NCBI GenBank assembly: GCA_009772925.1 | Contig: WOUQ01000006.1 | Coordinates: forward strand, 248,001-312,000 | Source of the DNA: a bacterium | GTDB lineage: Bacteria > Pseudomonadota > Gammaproteobacteria > Burkholderiales > Thiobacillaceae | Length of the DNA: 64,000 nucleotides | Direction of reading: 5' to 3' | Shown here: positions 1 through 11,819 of the stretch, in pieces | Position numbering within the stretch: position 1 is the first letter of the stretch | Layout: each line of letters starts with the position of its first letter | Program-made: the position numbers and the translations under genes | Notes under the pieces: generated by a model | Seen by the model: the letters and a program-made list of their open reading frames with translations, nothing else | Told to the model about the DNA's origin: nothing | The model's database searches: none

Positions 1-2
1 TG

Positions 3-1112
3 GGCAGCGACTATCCGCAGGCCTGGAAAGCGATTACCCGCATCCCGTCGGGCCAGTTCGAGGACGCCAGCGGCCTGTGGATCTGGAGCACTGTCTACCC
101 CCTCAAGGTCACCGACACGCGGGCCATCGCGGAGATCCCACGCTGGTTGGTCGTTTCACACCTGCCCGGCAGCGAACAGGAGGCGATCCACAACGGCGTC
201 TGGCGCGCGATCGGCCTCAACACCCTGATCCTGCTCACCCTCTTCGGCATCCTCACCGCCTGGCTGGCGCGGGCCCTGAGCGGCCGTACCCGGGCCAAGG
301 TGGAAGCGGTCAAGGCCCATGCCGAAGCGGCGGCGGCCAACCGCCTGGCCGAAGTGAGCAACCGCTTCCGCCTGGTGGTGGAAGCCAACGTCAATGGCCT
401 GCTGGTGGTCGACAAGGCCGGGCGCATCGTTCTGGCAAACCCGGCCCTGGCGCGCATGTTCGGGTATGGACCGGAGGAATTGCCGGGCCAGGCGCTCGAA
501 GTGCTGTTGCCCGAGGCGGTGCGCTGCCTGCATCGAGAACAGTTTTCGAACTACATGGAGGCGCCCGTCGCCCGACCCATGGGGTACGGGCTGGACCTGA
601 ACGGCCGCCGCAAGGACGGCAGCGTATTCCCGGTGGAAATCAGCCTGAGCCCCTTTACCGAGAAGGGCGAAGGCTATGTGGACGCATTCGTCTCCGATAT
701 CTCCGAACGCAAGCGCATCGAGGCGCTGCATCGGCAAAGCGAGGAACGCCTGCGGCGCCTGATGCGAACCAACCCCCATGGCCTGCTGGTCGTCGATGAC
801 GAGGGTCGCATCCAGATGACCAATCCCGCCCTCGACACCATGTTCGACTACGCGGCCGGCGAACTGCTCGATCAGCCCTTGGAAACCCTGGTGCCCCTGG
901 TCAGCCGGGCCAACCACGCCCAACTGCGCGCGGGCTATCTGGCGCATCCCGCGACGAGAACCATGGGGGAGGGATTCGATCTACATGGATGTCGCAAGGA
1001 CGGCGGCACATTTCCGGTTGAAGTGAGTCTGGCGAGTTTCGACGAGGATGGCCGGACCTTCGCGCAAGCCACGGTGGTGGACGTTTCCCGGCGCCCGGCC
1101 GATGGCCGCTGA
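3..1112 (+). CDS. PAS-PAS membrane sensor protein, 5' end outside window
   Basis: The reading frame is already open at the first base, so the gene starts upstream and only the last 369 residues are here. They show the end of an extracytoplasmic (cache-like) region, one membrane segment at about residues 70-90, a short Ala/Glu-rich linker likely to be coiled coil, then two PAS domains (about 120-238 and 245-360). Both PAS domains contain the GLLVVD core and the RKDG.FPVE strand, so they look like an internal duplication. The protein ends straight after the second PAS with no kinase, GGDEF, EAL or methyl-accepting domain in frame. Such proteins normally pass a signal to an output domain, so this one is either truncated or acts through a partner. 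Ligand unknown. Confidence 0.8.
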   Translation, partial: GSDYPQAWKAITRIPSGQFEDASGLWIWSTVYPLKVTDTRAIAEIPRWLVVSHLPGSEQEAIHNGVWRAIGLNTLILLTLFGILTAWLARALSGRTRAKVEAVKAHAEAAAANRLAEVSNRFRLVVEANVNGLLVVDKAGRIVLANPALARMFGYGPEELPGQALEVLLPEAVRCLHREQFSNYMEAPVARPMGYGLDLNGRRKDGSVFPVEISLSPFTEKGEGYVDAFVSDISERKRIEALHRQSEERLRRLMRTNPHGLLVVDDEGRIQMTNPALDTMFDYAAGELLDQPLETLVPLVSRANHAQLRAGYLAHPATRTMGEGFDLHGCRKDGGTFPVEVSLASFDEDGRTFAQATVVDVSRRPADGR

Positions 1113-1155
1113 CAGGCCGCACGACCGGCTTGATGGAATCTCAAAGGAGATCGAG

Positions 1156-1365
1156 ATGGACAAGGCATACGTTTCGGATTTCACGCGCTTCATGAACCGC
1201 TATTTGGAACAACACCCGGAAGTGGTTGAGGACCAGCAGCGCGGATGGAGACTCGGCTGGGTCCCGATAATCGATCCGCAGGCATGGCGGGAAGCCGCGC
1301 CGGACTTCGTCGAGGATGATACTTATGGATTCAACTGGTTTACCTGGCGCACCCATGCCCATTGA
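1156..1365 (+). CDS. DUF3460-like small protein
   Basis: This is a 69-residue soluble protein starting at an ATG preceded by AAAGGAG with good spacing. The N-terminal pattern (FTRFMNRYLEQHPEVVEDQQ.G) resembles the short DUF3460 proteins common in betaproteobacteria, where an F..FL....P.....Q..GR core is followed by a tryptophan-rich region; here the C-terminal half is rich in Trp and aromatic residues. No function is known for the family. It follows the PAS sensor by 43 bases and converges with fumC. Family assignment is by eye and moderate. Confidence 0.6.
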   Translation: MDKAYVSDFTRFMNRYLEQHPEVVEDQQRGWRLGWVPIIDPQAWREAAPDFVEDDTYGFNWFTWRTHAH

Positions 1366-1379
1366 GGCCAGGTTGCGGC

Positions 1380-2777
1380 TCATGTTCCGGTTGGCCGGAC
1401 CATCCTAGCCGGCTGGACCCAGCGTTCGAAGTCGTCCTCCGAGACATGGCCCGATGCCAGGGCCGCCTGTTTCAGCGTGATGTTGTTTCGGTGCGCCAGA
1501 CGGGCGATCTCCGCCGCCCGGTCGTAGCCGATATGCGGCGTCAACGCGGTCACCAGCATCAACGAGTTCGTAAGCAATGCCTCGATGCGCCCGGGGCTGG
1601 CTTCGATGCCACGCGCGCAATAGGCCTCGAACGCGGCCATGCCATCGGCCAGCAGGCGCAGGCTTTGCAGGAAGTTGTGGGCGATCAATGGCTTGTACAC
1701 ATTCAGCTCGAAATTCCCGGAGGCGCCGCCCAGGGTGATGGCCACATCGTTGCCGAAGACCTGGCAGCAGATCATGGTGAGCGCCTCGCACTGGGTCGGA
1801 TTCACCTTGCCGGGCATGATCGAGCTGCCCGGCTCGTTCTCGGGAATGCGCAGCTCGCCCAGGCCGCAGCGGGGTCCGGAAGCCAGCCAGCGGACATCGT
1901 TGGCGATTTTCATCAGGGCCGTTGCCAGGGTCTTGAGGGCGCCGTGGGCCGCCACCAGGGCGTCGTGGCCGGCCAGCGCCGCGAACTTGTTGGGGGCGCT
2001 GGTGAATGGCAATCCTCCGCGTCGGGCCAGCTCCGCCGCGACGCGGGCGCCGAATTCCGGATGGGTGTTGAGGCCCGTCCCCACCGCTGTGCCGCCGACC
2101 GCCAGTTCGAGCAGCGGCGGCAGCGCGGCGCTGATGCTCCGCTCGGCCTGCTCCAGTTGCGCCACATAGCCGGAGAATTCCTGGCCCAGGGTCAGCGGCG
2201 TGGCGTCCTGCAAATGAGTGCGGCCGATCTTGACGATGTCGGCGAAGGCCGCCGACTTTTCCGCCAGCGCGCCGCGCAAGCCGACCAGCGCGGGCAACAG
2301 TCGTCGCGACAGTCCCATGCCGGCGGCGACATGCATGGCGGTGGGGAAGAGATCGTTGGTGGACTGGCCGAGATTGACCTCGTCGTTGGGATGGACCAGA
2401 CGGCCTTCGCCGCGCGGGCCACCAAGCAGTTCGGAGGCCCGGTTGGCCAGCACCTCGTTCATGTTCATGTTGCTCTGGGTGCCGGAACCGGATTGCCACA
2501 CCCGCAGGGGGAACTCGGCGCCATGCCGGCCCACGAGGACTTCGCCGGCGGCGGCGATGATGGCGTCGGCCTTGTCCGCCCGCAGCAGGCCGAGGTCCCG
2601 GTTGACCGCCGCGCAGGCCAGCTTGGCCAGGGCGAGCGCCAGGACGAGCTCGCCCGGCATGGCTTCTCTGGAAATGCAAAAGTGCTGGAGCGCGCGCTGG
2701 GTCTGCGCTCCCCAGAGCCGCTCGGCGGGCACCTCGATGACGCCGAAAGAATCCCGTTCCGTCCGCGTTGTGCTCAT
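1380..2777 (-). CDS. fumC: Class II fumarate hydratase
   Basis: FumC interconverts fumarate and L-malate in the TCA cycle without an iron-sulfur cluster. The 465-residue length is normal for the family. The signature loop [13 protein letters not shown] is intact, as are the [14 protein letters not shown] region and the substrate-binding HPNDEVN.GQSTND segment. It lies next to katG on the same strand; an oxidant-resistant fumarase beside a catalase-peroxidase fits an oxidative-stress setting, because class I fumarases lose their cluster under peroxide. A class I enzyme is also encoded at 24.6-26.1 kb, so the organism has both kinds. Confidence 0.96.
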   Translation of the reverse strand: MSTTRTERDSFGVIEVPAERLWGAQTQRALQHFCISREAMPGELVLALALAKLACAAVNRDLGLLRADKADAIIAAAGEVLVGRHGAEFPLRVWQSGSGTQSNMNMNEVLANRASELLGGPRGEGRLVHPNDEVNLGQSTNDLFPTAMHVAAGMGLSRRLLPALVGLRGALAEKSAAFADIVKIGRTHLQDATPLTLGQEFSGYVAQLEQAERSISAALPPLLELAVGGTAVGTGLNTHPEFGARVAAELARRGGLPFTSAPNKFAALAGHDALVAAHGALKTLATALMKIANDVRWLASGPRCGLGELRIPENEPGSSIMPGKVNPTQCEALTMICCQVFGNDVAITLGGASGNFELNVYKPLIAHNFLQSLRLLADGMAAFEAYCARGIEASPGRIEALLTNSLMLVTALTPHIGYDRAAEIARLAHRNNITLKQAALASGHVSEDDFERWVQPARMVRPTGT

Positions 2778-2943
2778 GATGGCATGCCCCTGGTTGGCCG
2801 TGCTTCAGCCCAGAGTAACCCAATCTACCTGAACAGGTGTGCCGGCCGGCACTTCAGTCATGACAGCATCCGGCCGGCTGTGCTTGAAGGCTAATCGAGT
2901 CGCCGGAGCAGAGAGCCGGCGCCCACCGGCCCCCTTGCCGGGC

Positions 2944-5187
<2,244 letters not shown>

Positions 5188-5317
5188 TTAGGCTTCACTC
5201 AACTTTGCGGCCAATGAATTAAACGTATCCAATCGATTGGTGATCTAGATGAACGCGGGGTGGGGTGGAGAAGATGCCAGGCAAGCCTGCGGGAGCGCCC
5301 TTCCGCGCCGGCTGTGT

Positions 5318-6124
5318 TCAGAACGGCCAGACCAGGGGAGCGATGAGGACGGTGAGCACGCCGGTGAGCACGGTCAGGGGAATGCCCAGGCGGAAGTAGT
5401 CGGAGAAGGTGTATCCGCCCGGCCCCATGACCATCAGGTTGGTCTGGTAGCCGAGGGGGGTGGCGAAGCTGGCCGAGGCGGCCTTCATGATGACGATGGC
5501 GAAGGGCATCACGCTGACGTCCAGGCGGCTGGCAGCGGCCACGGCGATGATGGCGGCCTGATAGAGGGTGCGAAAGCGCCCCGCGCGGATGCTCTTGCCG
5601 TCCAGGGGGCTGTCCGCTTCCACCAGCATTTCCACCGTGTACTCCCGCGCATCCGCCATACGGCTCATCACCGACTGGCGCTCGGGCAACAGGCGCCGGC
5701 CGAACAGCACAGTGAAGGCAATGGTCAGGATCAGGGTCGGGATGCCCACCCAGGCGATGTCGAAGAAGCCCAGGCCGGACAGCTCGGTTTCCTTCAGCAG
5801 CAGGCCGTTGACCACCAGGTTGGTGCTGGTGCCGATCAGGGTGCAGGTGCCGCCGGCGATGGCGGCATAGCTCAGCGGCAGCATCAGGTGGGAGACGGCG
5901 AGGTTGTGCCGCCTGGCCCAGTCCTGCACTGCCGGGATGAACATGGCCACCACCGGCGTGTTGTTGAGGAAGGCGCTGAGGGCCGCCACCGGCGTCAGCA
6001 CGCCGGCCAGCAGGAGCAGGGTGAGGCCGCCCACCATGACGACGTCGGCGGGAAACCGGTTGGTGGCCAGGAGGCCGATGCACAGGGCGACCACCCCCAG
6101 CGTCAGTCACGCTTCCCAGATCAT
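5318..6124 (-). pseudogene. Decayed SLC13-family (DASS/CitT-like) anion permease
   Basis: Read on the minus strand from the ATG at 6124, the frame gives MIWEA, then TGA (6107-6109), then LTLGVVALCIG and the rest of a permease. The normal residue at that stop is probably Trp (TGG to TGA). What remains (about 260 residues) is far shorter than the roughly 590 usual for family members with TrkA-C domains. The order of motifs suggests two in-frame deletions. The first scaffold segment jumps from LTPVAALSAF directly to LNNTPVVAMF. A partial TrkA-C domain (SPLDGKSIRAGRF) then runs directly into the C-terminal GYQTNLMVMGPGGY transporter motif. A GTG at 6094 could give a shortened protein, but it would lack most of the transport core. 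Judged non-functional. Confidence 0.8.
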
Positions 6125-6288
6125 CGCGGAGGCTCCGCCGGGCGGGCGGCGGCAACGCTGTCCGCGCTTCCGGCACATGCTTGTCCCGGACCTTCACGCT
6201 TGGGGATGGCAGACGAGGAGTTCACTGAGTCACTATAGAGCGGCGCGACGAAAACGCCGCCGGCATGCATAGCGCCGAGCGCGCGGCA

Positions 6289-6570
6289 TCAACGCATGAA
6301 GAGGCCGGGCGGCAAGGTCAGCAGGCCGTCATGGCAGGAGGCGGCCTCGATATCCCCGCACACGCCTTCGAAACGCCAGACCTTGCCGTCTGAGGTGGAC
6401 ACCCATTCCGGGATGTCGAATTCGCGGAAATGCGCCAGGCTGGCCCCGGCCGCCACCACATAGGCGAACTGGCCGCCGCCGAGATCCACGCGTATGCCAA
6501 TCCATGCCGCCTCGCCGTTGGCACCGCGCACATCGTTGCTGTTCGCGACAGGTTTGAGCAAGCTGGCCAT
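6289..6570 (-). CDS. Hypothetical protein, 93 aa
   Basis: Not recognised. The start was chosen at the ATG at 6570 because a strong CAGGAGG lies 6 bases upstream; a longer frame upstream has no ribosome site. The product is small, soluble and rich in Gly and aromatic residues, with two Cys (VCGDIEAASCHDG) that could be paired or bind metal. No signal peptide or membrane segment. It stands alone between the transporter remnant and rlhA. Confidence 0.55.
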   Translation of the reverse strand: MASLLKPVANSNDVRGANGEAAWIGIRVDLGGGQFAYVVAAGASLAHFREFDIPEWVSTSDGKVWRFEGVCGDIEAASCHDGLLTLPPGLFMR

Positions 6571-6874
6571 GCTGAACCTCCTGAAGGTGGAGTCGCGGCG
6601 CCGGGGGGCTTTCCCCGCCACGACCCGCCCACGGGTTGCAGCAACCTTGATGCCAGCATCGGAAATTCCGGGCATCCGCGCGAACGCCATGCCGCAACGG
6701 GCAATGCCCACCCTGGCGAGCGCAGCGCATCCCCCTTTCGATGAGGATGCGGCAACGATGCATGCCCAACATGCCGGGCGGTCTCCATATCACCCCGGCG
6801 GAAACACGCTGGCGCATGCCAGGAATCTGTCCGAAAACGATCAGAAGTGTCGAGGAATCGCCGCGTAGCCCCGA
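6571..6874. other. Intergenic stretch, no gene seen
   Basis: These 304 bases lie between the start of the small hypothetical gene and the end of rlhA. Open frames here look like ordinary GC-rich noise. I see no tRNA, clear terminator or repeat; the promoter of the small gene should lie at the left edge. Confidence 0.5.
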
Positions 6875-8845
6875 TCAGCCCGGCCGTTCTCTATGAAACG
6901 TCAACGGCACCGCCGAGGGCGGTGGGCTTTTCAGGATGTGCTTTTTCATGCGCCCGATGACGTGCATTTCACAGGCGCGGCAGTCGAAGTTCAGGGTCAG
7001 TTTCTCGTCGCCGTTGACCAGCAGCATGGGCTCGGCCCTTACCTGGCCCTGCACGCCGGTGACGCCCTTGGCCTGCTTGGGGCAGAGGCTGAAGGAATAG
7101 CGCAGGCAGTGCTTGGTGATCATCAATGACACCTCGCCGGGGTCCTCGTGGGCCTCGTAGGCGGCGGCGATGAGCCGGACACCGTGCTTTTCATAGAAGC
7201 GGCGGGCGGCCTGGTTGTAGACGTTGGCGAGGTAGCTGAGGGTTTCTTCCGGGTAGGGCACGGGCGGCTCCACCGCCGGACGGCGTAGCGGGCGGACATG
7301 GGCGGCCAGGCGGGCCGCCTCCAGCTTTTCCACCGCTTCCCGGCGCAGCTTGTTGAGCAGCGAGGCGGGCACGAACCAGGGCTGGGTCCATTGCACGGCG
7401 ATGACGGTGACGCGGAAATCCGTGTTGCCGAAGCGATCCAGTTGGGCCTTCAGGGAGGCTTCCGCCTGGGCCGGATCCCGGGCCGGTTGCTTGTCGAAGG
7501 GAGTGTCGGCGGCGGCGGTCACGCCGTCCTCGTCGATGAGTTCCAGGGCGAAGCCGGTGTCGGTCTCGCGCAAAACGGCCCGCAGGACGATGCGCCGTTC
7601 CGCCGAGGGCCGTGCCAGGGCCTGTTCCCAGACGTGGTCGCGGTTGCGGTGGATGGCCAGGCCGGGCTTGAGGCCGGGGAGGGCGGCGAGGGGGTCGTTG
7701 GGGAAGACGCGCCAGGTTTGCTTGCCGTCATTCCCGCGCATCAATTCGGCGGTGTTGGCCTGAATGCCCTTGACCTCGCGTTTGTGCAGGTAGGCGAGGC
7801 CGTCGCCGTTGGCCATGGGCTGCTCGGTTTCGAGTTCGAACCAGTCCGGCCCGACCCGGGTCACCGTGCCCAGCGGCAAGCCCACGAAGGCGGGGGTGTC
7901 GAAGGCGCCGATGTCGGCCTTGCGGCCGCTGGCGAAGTAGTCGGTGGAGCCGCGATGAAAGGTCTTGTCCGGGTCCGGGTCGAACAGCAGGGTGGTGCGG
8001 CCGCTGGAGGCGCGGCCGAGAATTGGTAAATGAGCGGGCCGCCGTTCCAGCAGCCCGTCGAGCAGACGCCGGTAGTGGCCGGTGATGTTCTTCACGTAGC
8101 CCGCGTCCTTGTAACGGCCCTCGATCTTGAAGCTGCGCACGCCGGCGTCGACGAGGGCGGCGAGGTTGCCGCTCTGGTTGTTGTCCTTCACCGACAGCAG
8201 GTGCTTTTCGAAGGCGACCACGCGGCCGTCCTGGTCCTTCAGGGTGTAGGGCAGGCGGCAGGCCTGCGAGCAGTCGCCCCGGTTGGCGCTGCGGCCGGTG
8301 TGGGCATGGCTGATGTAGCACTGGCCGGAAAAGGCCACGCAGAGGGCGCCGTGGACGAAATATTCGATGACGACATCGGCGGGCACGGCGGCGCGAATCT
8401 GCGTGATTTCCGGGATCGACAATTCCCGCGCCAGCACCACCTGGGAGAAGCCCACGTCGGCCAGGAAGCGGGCTTTCTCCGGGCTGCGGATGTCGCACTG
8501 GGTGGAGGCGTGCAGGTCGATGGGCGGCAGGTCGAGTTCCAGCAGGCCCATGTCCTGCACGATGAGGGCGTCGACGCCGGCGTCGTACAGCTCGCGGATC
8601 AGCCTGCGCGCCGGTTCCAACTCGGCGTCGTGCAGGATGGTGTTGAGGGTGGCGTAGATGCGGGCGTGGTAGCGGTGGGCGAATTCCACCAGACCGGCGA
8701 TGTCGGCCACGCTGTTGCCGGCGTTGTGGCGGGCGCCGAAGTCCGGCCCGCCGATGTACACCGCGTCGGCGCCGTGCAGGATGGCCTCGCGACCGATGTC
8801 GGCGGTGCGCGCCGGGGCGAGCAGTTCCAGGGTGGCGACCGGCAT
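6875..8845 (-). CDS. rlhA: 23S rRNA 5-hydroxycytidine synthase, U32 peptidase family
   Basis: RlhA (formerly YdcP) hydroxylates C2501 of 23S rRNA in Escherichia coli, using prephenate-linked chemistry and an iron-sulfur cluster. At 656 residues this protein matches RlhA (653) and not the shorter TrhP/YegQ (about 450). The N-terminal U32 barrel (ELLAPARTADIGREAI, GADAVYIGGPDFGAR) is followed by the signature EYFVHGALCVAFSGQCYIS and the NRGDCSQACRLPY cysteines. A DUF3656-like middle region and a C-terminal segment with CLRYSFSLCPKQ and FDCRACEMHVIGRMKKH provide further Cys ligands. Stand-alone gene, 10 bases downstream of suhB on the same strand. Confidence 0.88.
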   Translation of the reverse strand: MPVATLELLAPARTADIGREAILHGADAVYIGGPDFGARHNAGNSVADIAGLVEFAHRYHARIYATLNTILHDAELEPARRLIRELYDAGVDALIVQDMGLLELDLPPIDLHASTQCDIRSPEKARFLADVGFSQVVLARELSIPEITQIRAAVPADVVIEYFVHGALCVAFSGQCYISHAHTGRSANRGDCSQACRLPYTLKDQDGRVVAFEKHLLSVKDNNQSGNLAALVDAGVRSFKIEGRYKDAGYVKNITGHYRRLLDGLLERRPAHLPILGRASSGRTTLLFDPDPDKTFHRGSTDYFASGRKADIGAFDTPAFVGLPLGTVTRVGPDWFELETEQPMANGDGLAYLHKREVKGIQANTAELMRGNDGKQTWRVFPNDPLAALPGLKPGLAIHRNRDHVWEQALARPSAERRIVLRAVLRETDTGFALELIDEDGVTAAADTPFDKQPARDPAQAEASLKAQLDRFGNTDFRVTVIAVQWTQPWFVPASLLNKLRREAVEKLEAARLAAHVRPLRRPAVEPPVPYPEETLSYLANVYNQAARRFYEKHGVRLIAAAYEAHEDPGEVSLMITKHCLRYSFSLCPKQAKGVTGVQGQVRAEPMLLVNGDEKLTLNFDCRACEMHVIGRMKKHILKSPPPSAVPLTFHRERPG

Positions 8846-8855
8846 GCGCGGCGGG

Positions 8856-9653
8856 TCAGCCCTTCAGCGCCACCGTCACGTGCGGCGTGATGGCCTGTAG
8901 CAGTTGCACGAACACCTTGGGATTGCCCGCCACCACGTTGCCGGACTTGAGGTAATGCTCCTCGCCGGCGAAGTCGCTCACCAGTCCGCCCGCTTCCAGG
9001 ATCAGCAGGCAGCCGGCGGCGATGTCCCAGGGATTCAGGCCGATCTCGAAGAAGCCGTCGGTGTGGCCGGCGGCGACCCAGGCCAGGTCGAGGGCGGCGG
9101 AGCCAGGCCGGCGCAGGCCGGAGGTCTTCTGCACCAGCTCGCGGAACATGGCCGTGTAGGCGTCCAGATGGGTGAAGTCGCGATAGGGGAAGCCGGTGCC
9201 GATGAGGGCGTCCTGCAGCTTGTCGCGCCGGGAGACGCGGATGCGGCGGTCATTGAGGAAGGCGCCGCGGCCGCGGCTGGCGGTGTAGAGGTCGTTGCGC
9301 ACCGGGTCGTAGATGACGGCTTGGGAAAGCTGCCCGCGATGCAGCAGGGCGATGGACACGGCGTATTGGGGGAAGCCGTGCAGGAAATTGGTGGTGCCGT
9401 CGAGGGGGTCGATCACCCACTGGTATTCCGATTCGCCGGTGACGCCCGACTCCTCGGCTAGAATCGCGTGCTTCGGATACGCCTCCAGCAGGGTTTCGAT
9501 GATGGCCTGTTCCGCCGTTTGGTCCACCTCGCTGACGAAATCGTTCTCGCGCTTGGCGCGCACGGTGAGGCGGTCCAGATCCATGGACGCGCGGTTGATG
9601 ACGGCGCCGGCGCGCCGGGCGGCCTTCACGGCCGTGTTGAGCATCGGGTGCAT
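8856..9653 (-). CDS. suhB: Inositol-1-monophosphatase family protein SuhB
   Basis: SuhB is a Mg-dependent inositol monophosphatase that in E. coli also joins the rRNA transcription antitermination complex. The start at 9653 gives [16 protein letters not shown], nearly the E. coli N terminus, and 265 residues. The metal-binding motifs ILAEESG and DPLDGTTNF and the C-terminal [16 protein letters not shown] are present. It is divergent from trmJ with only 39 bases between starts, so the promoters must overlap. The suhB/trmJ/isc neighbourhood is conserved in many proteobacteria. Confidence 0.93.
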   Translation of the reverse strand: MHPMLNTAVKAARRAGAVINRASMDLDRLTVRAKRENDFVSEVDQTAEQAIIETLLEAYPKHAILAEESGVTGESEYQWVIDPLDGTTNFLHGFPQYAVSIALLHRGQLSQAVIYDPVRNDLYTASRGRGAFLNDRRIRVSRRDKLQDALIGTGFPYRDFTHLDAYTAMFRELVQKTSGLRRPGSAALDLAWVAAGHTDGFFEIGLNPWDIAAGCLLILEAGGLVSDFAGEEHYLKSGNVVAGNPKVFVQLLQAITPHVTVALKG

Positions 9654-9692
9654 GATTTTCCAAAGAGCGATGAATTCCGCGCGGATTTTACC

Positions 9693-10430
9693 TTGAACCT
9701 TCCCTCGCCTCTCCTGAATGTACGCATCGTGCTGGTGGAAACCAGCCATCCCGGCAACCTCGGCGCCACGGCCCGCGCCATGAAGGTCATGGGCCTGTCC
9801 GACCTGGCCCTGGTGAATCCCAAATGCGCCATCGACGACGAGGCGCGGGCGCGGGCCTCCGGCGCGGTGGATGTGCTGGAGGCCGCGCGCGTGTTCGACG
9901 CCCTCGCCGACGCCCTGGCCGATACCGTGCTGAGCGCCGCCTGCACCGCGCGCCGGCGCGATCTGCCGCATCCGGCCTACACACCGCGCCAGGCGGCGCC
10001 GGAAATTCTGAAGCTGGCCCGGTCCGGAGCGGTCGCCATCGTCTTCGGCTCGGAGACCTTCGGCCTGTCCAACGAGCAGCTCATGCAATGCCGCTGGCTC
10101 GTCAACATCCCCAGCAACCCGGGTTACGCCTCGCTCAACCTGGGTGCGGCGGTGCAGGTGCTGGCCTACGAACTGCGCAGCACGGCGGAGGACGCGGTGC
10201 TGCCCCTGCCCGAATTCGAATTGGCGCCCCACGCCGCCCAGGAAGCCCTGTTTGTGGAGATGGAGAAGGCCCTGGTCGAGGTGGGCTTCCACGATCCCGC
10301 CCATCCCAAACGCCTGATGCCCCGCCTGCGCCGCTTCTTCGCCAAGGCGGGCCTGGAGAAGGAGGAGGTGGCGATCTGGCGTGGCATCGTCGCCGCCATG
10401 AAAAATCCCGGGACGCCCCGGAGAAATTGA
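9693..10430 (+). CDS. trmJ: tRNA (cytidine/uridine-2'-O-)-methyltransferase TrmJ
   Basis: TrmJ methylates the ribose of position 32 in certain tRNAs. It is a SPOUT knot methyltransferase of 245 residues: [20 protein letters not shown] at the N terminus, then the SAM-binding knot [15 protein letters not shown] and [18 protein letters not shown]. No ATG lies near the conserved start, so I placed it at the TTG at 9693; the N-terminal few residues are uncertain. It lies directly upstream of cysE and the ISC operon, as in E. coli where trmJ precedes iscR. Confidence 0.9.
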   Translation: MNLPSPLLNVRIVLVETSHPGNLGATARAMKVMGLSDLALVNPKCAIDDEARARASGAVDVLEAARVFDALADALADTVLSAACTARRRDLPHPAYTPRQAAPEILKLARSGAVAIVFGSETFGLSNEQLMQCRWLVNIPSNPGYASLNLGAAVQVLAYELRSTAEDAVLPLPEFELAPHAAQEALFVEMEKALVEVGFHDPAHPKRLMPRLRRFFAKAGLEKEEVAIWRGIVAAMKNPGTPRRN

Positions 10431-10487
10431 CCGCGCCGGTCGGGAATTGCATACTCCGCAGTCCGATTTAACCATTCGAATATTCAA

Positions 10488-11237
10488 ATGTTCGCCAGAC
10501 TGCGGGAAGACATCCGCATCGTGTTCGACCGTGACCCGGCGGCGCGCACCTTCTTCGAGGTGCTCACCACCTATCCCGGCCTGCACGCCATTCTCTGGCA
10601 TCGTTTCTCGCATGGCCTGTGGGGCATGGGGCTGAAGTGGCTGGCCCGCTTTTCCAGCTTGCTGGCGCGCTGGGTCACCGGCATCGAAATCCACCCCGGC
10701 GCGCGGATCGGCCGGCGGGTGTTCATCGATCACGGCATGGGCGTGGTGGTGGGCGAGACCGCCGAGATCGGCGACGACTGCACCCTCTACCACGGCGTCA
10801 CCCTGGGCGGCACCTCCTGGCAGAAGGGCAAGCGCCATCCTACCCTGGAGGCGGGCGTCATCGTCGGCGCCGGCGCCAAGATCCTGGGTCCCATCACCAT
10901 TGGCGCCGGCGCCAAGGTGGGCTCCAACGCGGTGGTGGTGAAGGACGTGCCGACCGGCGCCACCGCCATCGGCATTCCCGCCCGCATCCTCGACGCCGAG
11001 CAGGACCGGGCGCGTGAGGAAGCGGCCAACAAGCTGGGCTTCTCCGCCTACGGCGTGGGGGCGGACATGAACGACCCCATGGTGAAGGCCATCCACGGTC
11101 TCATCGACCATTCCGCGCATGCCGATCAGCGCATCGACTGGATCGTCAGCGAGCTCGAACGCCTGGGCGGCAAGGCCGAGAAGGCCAAGCCGGAGGACCA
11201 TCTGGATGCCGACAGTCTGAACAAACTGGTGGACTGA
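10488..11237 (+). CDS. cysE: Serine O-acetyltransferase
   Basis: CysE makes O-acetylserine from serine and acetyl-CoA, the first step of cysteine synthesis, and so feeds sulfur to the cysteine desulfurase encoded next. The 249-residue protein has the N-terminal helical region and a left-handed beta-helix of hexapeptide repeats, including [20 protein letters not shown], the catalytic His in [17 protein letters not shown], and the GGTSW loop. The C-terminal tail continues past the helix for about 70 residues, somewhat longer than usual. An AT-rich stretch sits immediately before the ATG (ATTCGAATATTCAAATG). Placement just ahead of iscR is typical of beta- and gammaproteobacteria. Confidence 0.95.
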   Translation: MFARLREDIRIVFDRDPAARTFFEVLTTYPGLHAILWHRFSHGLWGMGLKWLARFSSLLARWVTGIEIHPGARIGRRVFIDHGMGVVVGETAEIGDDCTLYHGVTLGGTSWQKGKRHPTLEAGVIVGAGAKILGPITIGAGAKVGSNAVVVKDVPTGATAIGIPARILDAEQDRAREEAANKLGFSAYGVGADMNDPMVKAIHGLIDHSAHADQRIDWIVSELERLGGKAEKAKPEDHLDADSLNKLVD

Positions 11238-11251
11238 AGGACTTGAAGAAA

Positions 11252-11286
11252 TAATAGTTGACCAAAATAATCAGGATTAGTAGAGT
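11252..11286 (+). promoter_or_regulatory. iscR promoter with IscR type 1-like operator
   Basis: A sigma70-like promoter is visible: TTGACC at 11258-11263, a 17-base spacer and TAGAGT at 11281-11286. The -35 box lies within AATAGTTGACC, which matches the left arm of the E. coli IscR type 1 operator in its own promoter. This suggests that [2Fe-2S]-IscR represses the operon by covering the -35 region. The transcript would begin near 11293, leaving a leader of about 27 bases. Confidence 0.7.
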
Positions 11287-11319
11287 GACGCCAACCCCAC
11301 TTCAATCACGAGGCACATC

Positions 11320-11808
11320 ATGCGGCTGACCACCAAAGGACGTTTTGCGGTAACGGCGATGATCGACCTGGGCATGCGCCATCAGCGCGGTCCCGTCACC
11401 CTGGCCGGCATCAGCGACCGCCAGCGCATCTCCCTGTCCTATTTGGAACAACTGTTCGGCCGCCTGCGCCGGCAGGGTATCGTCGACAGCGTGCGCGGCC
11501 CCGGCGGCGGCTACACCCTGGCACGGCCGATGACCGAGATCACCGTGGCCGACATCATCCGCGCCGTCGACGAGCCCATCGACGCCACCCAGTGTGGCGG
11601 CCTCGGCAACTGCCACGATGACCGCGAGTGCATGACGCACGACCTGTGGATGAGCCTGAACGCGCGCATCTACGACTACCTGGATTCCGTGCACCTGGCC
11701 GAGCTGGTGCAACAGCAACTCGACAAGCCGGAACAGTGCGCCGGCAAGAAGCACGAACACCGCCGCGTGGTGGGTTCGGCGGATCTCAAGGTGGCCGCCA
11801 ACGGCTGA
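11320..11808 (+). CDS. iscR: Iron-sulfur cluster regulator IscR
   Basis: IscR is an Rrf2-family repressor that senses iron-sulfur status with a [2Fe-2S] cluster and controls the ISC operon. It is 162 residues: a winged helix ([34 protein letters not shown]), the wing [13 protein letters not shown], then the cluster ligands C.GGLGNC...EC followed by MTHDLW (three Cys plus the downstream His). The conserved Glu of the YLEQLF recognition helix is present. Its stop overlaps or abuts the iscS start region, so the genes are co-transcribed. Confidence 0.97.
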   Translation: MRLTTKGRFAVTAMIDLGMRHQRGPVTLAGISDRQRISLSYLEQLFGRLRRQGIVDSVRGPGGGYTLARPMTEITVADIIRAVDEPIDATQCGGLGNCHDDRECMTHDLWMSLNARIYDYLDSVHLAELVQQQLDKPEQCAGKKHEHRRVVGSADLKVAANG

Positions 11809-11819
11809 TGGAGCGCATG

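Noticed and set aside
1362-2894. Plus-strand open frame across fumC
   Set aside because: Antisense to a clear class II fumarase; no family match.
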